A DNA stretch of 14,041 nt. Origin: an uncultured Clostridia bacterium (GTDB lineage Bacteria > Bacillota > Clostridia > Christensenellales > Maliibacteriaceae). The position numbers were made by a program, and so were the translations under genes. The notes beneath the pieces were generated by a model. It was not told the DNA's origin. It saw only the letters and a program-made list of their open reading frames with translations, and ran no database searches. Location: NCBI GenBank assembly GCA_934613185.1, contig CAKTSO010000040.1, forward strand, positions 1 to 14,041, given 5' to 3'. The number at the start of each line of letters is the position of its first letter. The first letter of the stretch is position 1. Shown one piece after another: positions 1 to 5,732 of the stretch.

Positions 1-10
1 TCTGCAACAG

Positions 11-42
11 CTATGATATGATAATTTCATAGAAAATTATGA
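11..42. repeat. Overlapping AT-rich inverted repeats
   Basis: CTATGA (11-16) is repeated inverted as TCATAG (27-32), and TCATA (27-31) again inverted as TATGA (38-42). The stretch is AT-rich and lies about 85 bases before the small ORF at 127. It could be an operator or a remnant of an upstream regulatory region. I see no gene in positions 1-126. A further short inverted pair, GTCC (60-63) and GGAC (72-75), lies between it and the ORF, and a -10-like TACAAT sits at 87-92 without a convincing -35. Chance occurrence in AT-rich DNA is possible. Confidence 0.25.
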
Positions 43-126
43 TGTCCCCTGATGATAAAGTCCGTTTTATTGGACACATCATTCGATACAATCGTTCTGC
101 AAGCTGAAAGTAAGAGGTGCAGTGCA

Positions 127-228
127 ATGAAAGGGTATTTCGTATCGGATGGCTATATGGGTCTTGTCAACGGCGTGTATCGTCTGTTTGCGGACGAAAG
201 TGACTATCGCGAGTTTATGGAAGATTGA
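127..228 (+). CDS. Small conserved-looking protein, 33 aa, function unknown
   Basis: This short ORF encodes MKGYFVSDGYMGLVNGVYRL followed by FADESDYREFMED. A good ribosome binding site, AGAGGTG at 113-119, lies 7 bases before the ATG. The protein is rich in Tyr, Phe and Gly and ends acidic, with no predicted membrane segment or signal peptide. From memory, Clostridia carry many 30-40-residue hypothetical proteins of the form MKGY...GYMG.VNG.Y.LFASE.DY.E...; this match is recollection, not a search, and no function is known to me. Its stop codon lies 2 bases from the stop of the convergent esterase gene. The RBS, the amino-acid composition and the remembered family resemblance support a real gene. 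The main doubt is its length. Confidence 0.6.
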   Translation: MKGYFVSDGYMGLVNGVYRLFADESDYREFMED

Positions 229-230
229 CG

Positions 231-884
231 TCAGCCGATGATCGTGCGGATTTTGTCCGCAAGCGCGGCGGCGAGCGCGGCGTGGCCTTCTTCGTTCATG
301 TGAAGGCTGTCGACGGGCGAAGGGAAAGCGGCGCTTGCGGCGTCGAAGAAATGGAAGCCGCTCTGTTTCGCAAAATCGGCAACACAGTCGGCAAGTTCGT
401 GAGACAGGGCGATGGAACGCTCCCCGAATTCAAAGCGGAACGGCGACGTGTCCTTCATGCCGGGGCCGACGTGAATGGGGGAGACGAGCAGGATCTCGGC
501 GGGCTTTTTGTCAAAGTTCTTTTCGCCGGTGATGCGGCGCGCCATTTCGCCAAGACGCGCCTGGCATTTTGCGATGTCGTAAGCGGTGGCGTTGAAGCGC
601 AGCTTTAAATCGTTGGACCCGAGCATAATGACCACGAGATCAAGCGGAATGTGCGTGTTCAAAATAGTGGGGAACGCCTTTTTGCCGTTTTTGGTGTCGT
701 CGAAATCGACGGGGTCGTCGAATGCGTTCGTGCGGCCGTTTAAGCCTTCTTCGATGACGTAATAGTCCGAACCGAGCGTTTTTGCAAGGCGGCCCGTCCA
801 GCGCGTGTCGCGGTCGTAGCGCGTGCCGACGCCGGGGACGAAGCCGTAGGTGTTCGAATCGCCGAAGCAGAGAATATTCTTCAT
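231..884 (-). CDS. SGNH/GDSL-family esterase (MsAcT-like arylesterase/acyltransferase)
   Basis: This 217-aa cytoplasmic protein has no signal peptide and all four SGNH blocks. Block I is GDSNTYG with nucleophile Ser10. The block II Gly is in EEGLNGRT (45-52). Block III is GSND (89-92) with Asn91. Block V is DSLH with Asp192 and His195 completing the triad. The stretch RWTGRLA...VIEEGLNGRT..DDP and the later LDLVVIMLGSND closely resemble the mycobacterial arylesterase/acyltransferase MsAcT, a small SGNH hydrolase acting on short acyl esters, and the length fits that family. The native substrate is unknown; a deacetylase role is equally possible. On the minus strand the start ATG (884-882) has GGAGGT at 902-897, a slightly long 12-base spacing. 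The gene diverges from pepP and converges with the 33-aa ORF. Confidence 0.88.
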   Translation of the reverse strand: MKNILCFGDSNTYGFVPGVGTRYDRDTRWTGRLAKTLGSDYYVIEEGLNGRTNAFDDPVDFDDTKNGKKAFPTILNTHIPLDLVVIMLGSNDLKLRFNATAYDIAKCQARLGEMARRITGEKNFDKKPAEILLVSPIHVGPGMKDTSPFRFEFGERSIALSHELADCVADFAKQSGFHFFDAASAAFPSPVDSLHMNEEGHAALAAALADKIRTIIG

Positions 885-920
885 AACAAAAACAGAACCT
901 CCGTGTGTAATCTTTGTTTT

Positions 921-950
921 ATTTTAACACAATCGATGCGCGAATGGAAA
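921..950 (-). promoter_or_regulatory. Possible sigma-A promoter for the SGNH esterase
   Basis: On the minus strand, TAAAAT (926-921) is a plausible -10 and TTTCCA (950-945) a weak -35 (4 of 6 matches) at 18-bp spacing. It would start transcription some 25-30 bases before the esterase start. The intergenic region 885-1092 must hold divergent signals for the esterase and pepP, which supports a promoter here. The -35 is poor, so confidence is limited. Confidence 0.35.
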
Positions 951-1022
951 GCACGAACGAAAAGTTTGGAAAAAAGATTGAAAAGAAAAAACGCATATTT
1001 CATGAAAATAGACAGAATCGCG

Positions 1023-1050
1023 CGCGCAGTGTTTGCAATGCGCGGTTTTT
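1023..1050 (+). terminator. Terminator-like hairpin overlapping the pepP -35 region
   Basis: CGCGCA (1023-1028) pairs perfectly with TGCGCG (1039-1044). Two further pairs (TG 1030-1031 with CA 1036-1037) close a TTTG loop, and five T residues follow at 1046-1050. The form is that of a small intrinsic terminator. It would stop any rightward transcript antisense to the esterase just before the pepP start site. Because it covers the pepP -35, it could instead be an operator palindrome. Confidence 0.3.
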
Positions 1051-1060
1051 CTGCTATAAT
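1032..1060 (+). promoter_or_regulatory. Sigma-A promoter with extended -10 for pepP-efp
   Basis: A perfect TATAAT lies at 1055-1060, preceded by TG at 1052-1053, giving an extended -10 (TGCTATAAT). TTTGCA at 1032-1037 is a 4-of-6 -35 at 17-bp spacing. A-rich tracts between about 965 and 1010 could act as an UP element. The predicted transcription start near 1067 leaves a short leader before the pepP start at 1093. Confidence 0.8.
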
Positions 1061-1092
1061 GAATAGTCGTATATCAGCCAATGAGGTGGATT

Positions 1093-2184
1093 ATGACGAC
1101 ATGGCGTGACGATCTGATTGCTTTTGTGAACGACGCGGGCGGCGATTTGTGCGCCGTGCGCGCGGTCGTTCTGGCAAAGCAGGAGAACATGCGCGCGTTT
1201 TGCGGCTACACGGGCGAGGGCGTCGTCGTCGCGTTCGACGATGGGGCGGTTATCGTGACCGATTCGCGCTACACCGTCCAGGCGCGCGAACAATCGCCCG
1301 ACACGTCGGTCGAGACGATCGACGCGGGGCAAAGTCACGGCGAACTCGTCTTTGCACAGCTTCAAGCCCGCGGCATAACGACGGCGGCGTTTGAAGACGA
1401 GACGTGGTCGGTCGCGGATTTTTCCGCGCTTTGCAAAGACTGCCCCGGCGTCCGTTTCGTTCCGCTGGGGGACATGCTGACACGCTGGCGCATGAAAAAA
1501 GCCGATTGGGAGATCGAAAAGATCTCTCATGCCGCGATCCTCGCGGACGACGCGTTTCAAAGTCTCCTTTGCGCGATGCGCGAGGGCATGACGGAAAAGC
1601 AGGCCGCGTGGTTTCTGGAATCCGCAATGCGCGAGGGCGGCGCGGAGGCGATGAGCTTTGATCCCATCGTCGCGGCGGGCGAAAACGGCGCGAAGCCGCA
1701 CGCGATCCCGACGGATCGGGCCTTTCGGCGCGGCGATCTTGTCGTGATGGATTTCGGATGTAAATTCGAAGGCTATTGCAGCGACATGACGCGCACCGTT
1801 GCGATCGGGCGGTTAGACGATCGCTGCCGCGAGATCTACGACGTGACACTTCGTGCGCAGGAGGCGGCGCTTTCGGCGCTCAAGCCCGGCAAAACGGGAG
1901 CCCAAGTCGACCGCGTCGCGCGCGATATCATCAAAAGCGCGGGCTACGGCGCGTATTTCGGCCACGGTTTGGGGCACGGCGTGGGTCTCGAGATTCACGA
2001 ATTGCCGCGGCTGACGCCCACAAAGGCGGGAGAGGCCGCGCTTTGCGAAAACCACATCGTGACCGTGGAACCCGGGATCTATCTTCCCGGCGTCGCGGGC
2101 GTTCGGATCGAGGATCTGTGCGTCGTGACGAAACAGGGCGCGCGGCGCTTGTCGCACAGCCCGAAGGGACTGATCGTTCTATAA
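1093..2184 (+). CDS. pepP: Xaa-Pro aminopeptidase (M24B metallopeptidase)
   Basis: This 363-aa cytosolic enzyme removes an N-terminal residue preceding proline. Residues 1-130 form the creatinase-type N domain and the rest is the pita-bread M24 catalytic domain. The metal ligands are visible: Asp220 in VVMDFGC, Asp231 in CSDMTRT, the His of HGLGHGVG (His291/His295), Glu326 in VTVEPGIY and Glu340 in RIEDL. HELPR supplies the further conserved His. The start at 1093 (MTTWRDD) is chosen because GAGGTGG (1083-1089) lies just before it; an in-frame ATG at 1081 lacks a binding site. The gene is transcribed from the extended -10 promoter at 1032-1060 and lies 57 bases before efp, a pairing well known in Firmicutes (yqhT-efp in Bacillus subtilis). 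Confidence 0.95.
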   Translation: MTTWRDDLIAFVNDAGGDLCAVRAVVLAKQENMRAFCGYTGEGVVVAFDDGAVIVTDSRYTVQAREQSPDTSVETIDAGQSHGELVFAQLQARGITTAAFEDETWSVADFSALCKDCPGVRFVPLGDMLTRWRMKKADWEIEKISHAAILADDAFQSLLCAMREGMTEKQAAWFLESAMREGGAEAMSFDPIVAAGENGAKPHAIPTDRAFRRGDLVVMDFGCKFEGYCSDMTRTVAIGRLDDRCREIYDVTLRAQEAALSALKPGKTGAQVDRVARDIIKSAGYGAYFGHGLGHGVGLEIHELPRLTPTKAGEAALCENHIVTVEPGIYLPGVAGVRIEDLCVVTKQGARRLSHSPKGLIVL

Positions 2185-2241
2185 GATTTTTAAAATAGAG
2201 CGCACACCACCAACACCGCACAACTACACGGAGGTATCCCA

Positions 2242-2799
2242 ATGATCAGTGCAGGAGAATTCAGAAAAGGCGTAACCATCGAGATCGACGGTCAGGTTTT
2301 TGTCATCGTCGATTTCCAGCACGTCAAGCCCGGCAAAGGCGCGGCTTTCGTCCGCACCAAGATCAAGAACGTCGTCACCGGCGGCGTGCTTGAGCGCACC
2401 TTCAACCCCAACGACCGTTATCCGCGCGCCCATATCGAGACCAAAGAGATGGAATATCTCTACAACGACGGCGACCTTTACTACTTCATGGATAACGAGA
2501 CCTTCGAGCAGCTGCCCCTCAACCGCGACCAGGTCGACGAGGCGATGTATTTCGTCAAGGAGAATACGCCCGTTACCATTCGCTTCTTCAAAGGCGCGGC
2601 CTTCTCGGTCGAACCGCCGAACTTTGTCGAGCTTCAGGTCGTCGAGGCCGAGCCCGGCGTGCGCGGCGATACCGCTTCCAACGTGCAGAAGAACGCCGTC
2701 CTCGAGACCGGCTTCCGCATTCAGGTCCCGCTTTTCGTCAACGAGGGCGACATGATCCGTGTCGACACCCGTACCGGCGAATACATGGAGCGCGTCTGA
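2242..2799 (+). CDS. efp: Elongation factor P
   Basis: This 185-aa protein has the full length of bacterial EF-P. EF-P binds between the P and E sites of the ribosome and rescues stalling at polyproline stretches. The KOW-like N domain carries the loop HVKPGKGAAF, whose tip Lys32 is the position modified in other bacteria; the modification type cannot be read here. The two OB domains follow, with the family signature region GVRGDTASN...K.A.LETG near residues 145-165. GGAGG at 2230-2234 lies 7 bases before the ATG. Codon use is shifted toward C-ending codons (GAC, AAC, ATC, CGC, GTC) compared with neighbours, as expected of a highly expressed gene. The 57-base gap after pepP is G-poor and holds no terminator, so the two are probably cotranscribed. 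Confidence 0.98.
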   Translation: MISAGEFRKGVTIEIDGQVFVIVDFQHVKPGKGAAFVRTKIKNVVTGGVLERTFNPNDRYPRAHIETKEMEYLYNDGDLYYFMDNETFEQLPLNRDQVDEAMYFVKENTPVTIRFFKGAAFSVEPPNFVELQVVEAEPGVRGDTASNVQKNAVLETGFRIQVPLFVNEGDMIRVDTRTGEYMERV

Positions 2800-2861
2800 T
2801 CTTTTGCCTCTCATTCCAAGGCATCAATTAAGCTTAGGCTTCAATCAAGGAGGAATCCGCT

Positions 2862-3188
2862 ATGTCTGAAATCACCGAAAAAGTTGCCTATCTGCGCGGT
2901 TTGGCCGACGGCCTCGGCATCGGCCAGGATACGCCCGTGGAAAAAGTGCTCGCTCAGGTCCTGGAGACCATGGAACTGATGGCGGAGCAGATGGAAATGC
3001 TCGAAAGCGCGCAGGACGAGACGCTTGAGTATGTCGAGACGGTCGACGAAAACGTTTCCGATCTTGAGGACATCATCTTCGGCGACGATGACGACGATTT
3101 TGACGACTTCGACGACTGTGAGTTCTGCGAGGGCTGCGAGGGCTGCGCCATGCCGCAGGACGACGAAGATTCCTCCGACGAGGAATAA
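2862..3188 (+). CDS. Small acidic CD1247-type protein with CxxCxxCxxC motif
   Basis: This 108-aa, very acidic protein begins SEITEKVAYLRGLADGLGI, the hallmark of the family named after Clostridioides difficile CD1247. Residues 1-20 resemble the conserved N domain. Residues 25-72 are a heptad-like helical stretch (VLAQVLETMELMAEQMEML), probably a coiled coil. Residues 75-85 are almost all Asp with Phe. Cys86, Cys89, Cys92 and Cys95 are spaced exactly three apart (CEFCEGCEGC), and the tail is DEDSSDEE. Family members as I remember them usually have a different Cys-pair tail, so this version may bind metal differently. Function is unknown. AAGGAGG at 2847-2853 lies 8 bases before the ATG. The gene follows efp by 62 bases and ends at a strong terminator, suggesting it is the last gene of the pepP-efp unit. 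Confidence 0.85.
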   Translation: MSEITEKVAYLRGLADGLGIGQDTPVEKVLAQVLETMELMAEQMEMLESAQDETLEYVETVDENVSDLEDIIFGDDDDDFDDFDDCEFCEGCEGCAMPQDDEDSSDEE

Positions 3189-3200
3189 TCGCAATATAAG

Positions 3201-3232
3201 AAAGCTTCTCTTAAAAAAGAGAAGCTTTTTTT
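3201..3232 (+). terminator. Strong intrinsic terminator after the efp block
   Basis: AAAGCTTCTCTT (3201-3212) pairs perfectly over 12 bp with AAGAGAAGCTTT (3217-3228), with an AAAA loop and a run of seven T residues (3226-3232). It lies 12 bases after the CD1247-type stop codon and separates that unit from the regulator promoter. The flanking A-run makes it potentially functional on the other strand too, though no leftward gene is near. Confidence 0.93.
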
Positions 3233-3273
3233 ATGCGGTCGATACGATTCGATCAAAAAATATCGATTGATTC

Positions 3274-3302
3274 TTGACAACGAATGCAAGCTGTGATACA
3301 AC
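3274..3302 (+). promoter_or_regulatory. Sigma-A promoter of the Crp/Fnr-ABC cassette
   Basis: A consensus TTGACA -35 (3274-3279) is followed after exactly 17 bp by TACAAC (3297-3302), with TG at 3294-3295 giving an extended -10. The start of transcription should fall near 3308-3310, inside the inverted repeat at 3304-3327. The sequence upstream is AT-rich and contains a TCGAT/ATCGA inverted pair (3249-3253 and 3262-3266). Confidence 0.85.
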
Positions 3303-3303
3303 T

Positions 3304-3327
3304 AAAGTGTTCCACTTGGAACACTTT
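3304..3327. promoter_or_regulatory. Perfect 11-bp inverted-repeat operator over the start site
   Basis: AAAGTGTTCCA (3304-3314) is repeated as its exact reverse complement TGGAACACTTT (3317-3327) with a 2-base CT centre. Its inner 16 bp, with half-site TGTTCC, has the size and symmetry of Crp/Fnr-family sites. It lies directly downstream of the -10, across the predicted transcription start, and 20 bases before the regulator gene. That position would repress, so negative autoregulation by the Crp/Fnr protein is the simple inference. An RNA hairpin with trailing T residues (attenuator) is an alternative, but the 2-base loop is too tight without fraying. Confidence 0.75.
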
Positions 3328-3347
3328 TTGAAAGCGGGAGGGCGAGA

Positions 3348-3956
3348 ATGGACGAGCTGTTTCTCTTTGAAGGCGTCGCGGACGATCAGATTCTTCAAAT
3401 GCGCGCCATGCTCGGCGAACCCAAAGTTTTTGAAAAGGGCGAAGTGATCTACGGCGGCGAGCGCTGCGGCGCGATCGGCGTTCTGCTTTCGGGCGGCGGC
3501 GAATGTGTGGCGCAAAGCGGCGGCGTGCTTATGAAGGTGTTTGAAGCAGGCGAGGTGTTCGGCGCGGCGTCGGTGTTCGGCGGCGGGGCGGCGTCCCGCA
3601 TCACGGCGTCGACGCGCAGCGTGGTGCAGTTCATCGACCGCGAAACGCTTTTATCCTGGTTTACACGCTTTCCGCAGACGTCGGTCAACTACATTCGCTT
3701 TTTGTCCGCAAGGGTGCGATTTTTGAATCGAAAGATCGCGCTTTTGACGATGGACAGCGCGCAGGCGCGCCTGATGGAGTATTTGACGAATCAGGCGGGC
3801 GAAGCGGGCGTGGTGCGGATTCAGAACATGACGCAGCTTGCCAAGACGATCGGCGTGGGGCGCACGAGCCTTTATCGAAGCCTTGACGCGCTCTGCGAGA
3901 CAGGATGGATCACGCGCGAAAATCATCAAATTTATCTTAGGGAGAAATCGGTATGA
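3348..3956 (+). CDS. Crp/Fnr-family transcriptional regulator
   Basis: This 202-aa protein has a cyclic-nucleotide-binding-type beta-barrel (about 10-100), a long dimerisation helix (about 103-135) and a C-terminal winged helix. The recognition region is MTQLAKTIGVGRTSLYRSLD (161-180), followed by the wing ALCETGWITRENHQIYL. The barrel reads AGEVFGAASVFGGGAASRIT where cAMP-binding CRP has GELGLF and ERSAW, so the cAMP-contacting Glu is missing and cAMP binding is unlikely. There is no cluster of N-terminal cysteines of the Fnr type, so no 4Fe-4S sensor is evident. The effector is unknown. GGGAGGG at 3336-3342 lies 5 bases before the ATG. Its stop overlaps the ATG of the lipoprotein gene (ATGA at 3953-3956), so it is translationally coupled to the ABC importer it probably controls. 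Confidence 0.92.
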   Translation: MDELFLFEGVADDQILQMRAMLGEPKVFEKGEVIYGGERCGAIGVLLSGGGECVAQSGGVLMKVFEAGEVFGAASVFGGGAASRITASTRSVVQFIDRETLLSWFTRFPQTSVNYIRFLSARVRFLNRKIALLTMDSAQARLMEYLTNQAGEAGVVRIQNMTQLAKTIGVGRTSLYRSLDALCETGWITRENHQIYLREKSV

Positions 3957-4999
3957 AAAAATGGATGGCATTGCTTTTGGCGCTGACGCTTGTGTTTGCC
4001 CTCGGCGCATGCAGCGCGAAAGCCCCGAATGCGGACGATGCGCCCGCGGCGAGCGAAGAGCCCGCGGCAAGCGCGGAACCCGAAGCGTCCGAGACGGCGG
4101 AGGAGCCGGTCAAGCTGAACGTTTATATGCTTGCGGGTCCCACGGGAATGGGCGCAGTCAACATGATGGCGGCCAATGACGCGGGCGAGCTTGCGCAGGA
4201 ATACGAATTCACCGTTGCTTCCGCGCCGGACGAAGTCGTTGGCAAGATCGCCAACAGTGAGGCGGACATCGCCGCGATCTCGACGAACCTCGCCGCGAAG
4301 CTCTATGCCAAGACCGAAGGCGGCGTGACCGTCCTCGGCGTCAACACCCTCGGCGTTTTGTCGATGCTCGAAAAAGAACAGACGGTTTCTTCCGTCGCCG
4401 ATCTTGCGGGCAAGACGATCTATACGACCGGCCAGGGCGCGAACCCGCAGTACATTTTGGAATATCTGCTTCGCGAAAACGGTCTCGACCCCGAATCTGA
4501 CGTGACCATCGTCTATAAAACCGAAAATACGGAGCTTGCAACCGTGTTTGATTCCGATCCCGCGGCCGTCATCATGGCGCCGCAGCCGGTTGCCACGAGC
4601 ATCGTTTTGAACAGCGGCGCGGTCGTTTCGCTCGACATGACCGAAGAGTGGGAGAAAGTCGCCGAAGACAGCCAGCTTATGATGGGCTGCGTCGTCGTGC
4701 GCAACGAGATCCTCGAGCAGTATCCACAGGCGGTTGCCGCGTTCATGAGCGATTACGCCGATTCGATCGAAAAGGCCAATTCCGACGCGGAGACGACGGG
4801 CGCGCTGTGCGAGACCTACGGCATCGTCGCCAAGGCTGCGCTCGCGCAGAAGGCGCTGCCGAACTGCAACATCGTCTGGGTCACGGCCGATCAGATGAAG
4901 ACGGGCCTTTCCGGCTATCTTCAGGTGCTCTTCGACGCGGATCCCACGTCGGTGGGTGGCAGCATGCCGGCGGACGATTTCTATTATGCGGCCGAATAA
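3953..4999 (+). CDS. ABC importer substrate-binding lipoprotein (NrtA/SsuA/NMT1-like)
   Basis: This 348-aa protein starts with a lipoprotein signal peptide: MKK, a hydrophobic core and lipobox LGAC with Cys20 as the lipidated residue. An Ala/Glu/Pro/Ser-rich linker spans about 21-52. The binding domain starts at LNVYMLAGPTGMGAVNMM and includes ADIAAISTNLAAKLY and a hinge region around SVADLAGKTIYTTGQGANPQ. This resembles the nitrate/sulfonate/thiamine-precursor class of type II periplasmic-binding proteins. The fold and role are clear, but the ligand is not. No thiamine riboswitch or sulfur or nitrogen genes are nearby to decide it. AGGGAG at 3939-3944 lies 8 bases before the ATG, which overlaps the regulator stop. 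The permease gene overlaps its 3' end. Confidence 0.9.
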   Translation: MKKWMALLLALTLVFALGACSAKAPNADDAPAASEEPAASAEPEASETAEEPVKLNVYMLAGPTGMGAVNMMAANDAGELAQEYEFTVASAPDEVVGKIANSEADIAAISTNLAAKLYAKTEGGVTVLGVNTLGVLSMLEKEQTVSSVADLAGKTIYTTGQGANPQYILEYLLRENGLDPESDVTIVYKTENTELATVFDSDPAAVIMAPQPVATSIVLNSGAVVSLDMTEEWEKVAEDSQLMMGCVVVRNEILEQYPQAVAAFMSDYADSIEKANSDAETTGALCETYGIVAKAALAQKALPNCNIVWVTADQMKTGLSGYLQVLFDADPTSVGGSMPADDFYYAAE

Positions 5000-5732
5000 G
5001 CGCTTTTGGAAAAACGCGGGGGCGATCCTTTTTTGGATCGCCCTTTGGCAGTTTGCGGCGCAAAGCGTCGGCGTGGAACTGCTCGTGCCGACGCCGCTTC
5101 GAACGCTGCGGACGCTTTGTTCTATGCTTGCGACAAAACAGCTGTGGCTTGCGGTTTTTTCGAGCATCGCGCGCATCGCGGCGGGGTTCTGCCTCGCGTT
5201 TTTTGCGGGGACGCTGTGCGCCGTTTTTTCGCATCGGGCGGCGTGGTTTCGAACGCTGTTTTCGCCGCTGATCCATCTTGTGCGCTCCGTCCCGGTCGTG
5301 AGTTTCATCATATTGGCGCTTGTGTGGATTCGGGCGAATTTTTTGCCCGTGTTCATCTGCTTTTTGATGGTCTTTCCGATGGTCTGGGCGAACGTCGAAG
5401 AGGGTCTTAACGCCGTGGACGGGAAGCTTTTGGAAGTGTGCCGCGTCATGCGCGTCGGGAAATATCAGACGCTTCGCGCGGTTTATCTTCCTTCGCTTGC
5501 CCCCGCGATGCGCGCCGCGTGCGTCACGGGAATCGGGTTTGCGTGGAAATCCGGCGTGGCGGCGGAGGTGCTCTGCAAGCCGAAAAACGCGCTGGGGACG
5601 CTCCTTGCAAACGGCAAGTTTGCGCTGGACACGCCGCAGGTGTTCGCGGTGACGCTGGTCGTCGTGGCGCTGAGCCTTTTGCTGGACGCGCTTGTGCGCA
5701 AACTGTGGAGGGTGCGCGATGCTGAAGTTTGA
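4986..5732 (+). CDS. ABC importer permease (SsuC/TauC-type)
   Basis: This 248-aa membrane protein has about six hydrophobic segments (roughly 11-28, 58-80, 103-115, 119-135, 176-195, 218-236). The cytoplasmic EAA loop at about 149-172 reads LEVCRVMRVGKYQTLRAVYLPSL, with the conserved Gly158 and the LP pair that contacts the ATPase. This is the pattern of permeases paired with NrtA/SsuA-type binding proteins. The start at 4986 (MRPNKRFWKN) gives a basic cytoplasmic N-terminus and overlaps the lipoprotein gene by 14 bases. An in-frame GTG at 4956 would add ten residues and has GTGGG-like sequence before it, so the start is not certain. Its 3' end overlaps the ATPase gene by 14 bases. No independent promoter is seen. 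Confidence 0.9.
   Translation: MRPNKRFWKNAGAILFWIALWQFAAQSVGVELLVPTPLRTLRTLCSMLATKQLWLAVFSSIARIAAGFCLAFFAGTLCAVFSHRAAWFRTLFSPLIHLVRSVPVVSFIILALVWIRANFLPVFICFLMVFPMVWANVEEGLNAVDGKLLEVCRVMRVGKYQTLRAVYLPSLAPAMRAACVTGIGFAWKSGVAAEVLCKPKNALGTLLANGKFALDTPQVFAVTLVVVALSLLLDALVRKLWRVRDAEV

Noticed and set aside
1..30. Possible leftward gene start (ATG at 30-28) running off the left edge
   Set aside because: Only ten codons are visible and the purine-rich stretch upstream is too far away to serve as a binding site.
881..1109. Short open frames on both strands in the esterase-pepP gap
   Set aside because: They overlap promoters, lack ribosome binding sites and have no recognisable sequence. The gap is better explained as divergent regulatory DNA.
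3233..3347. Thiamine riboswitch or other aptamer ahead of the NMT1-like importer
   Set aside because: The predicted transcript leader is only about 40 bases and is taken up by the inverted repeat. No aptamer core is present.
3932..5449. Long leftward open frame (505 codons) opposite the lipoprotein and permease genes
   Set aside because: It is antisense to genes with clear lipobox and EAA motifs, has Arg/His-rich low-complexity translation and no RBS. It follows from GC-rich codon bias.
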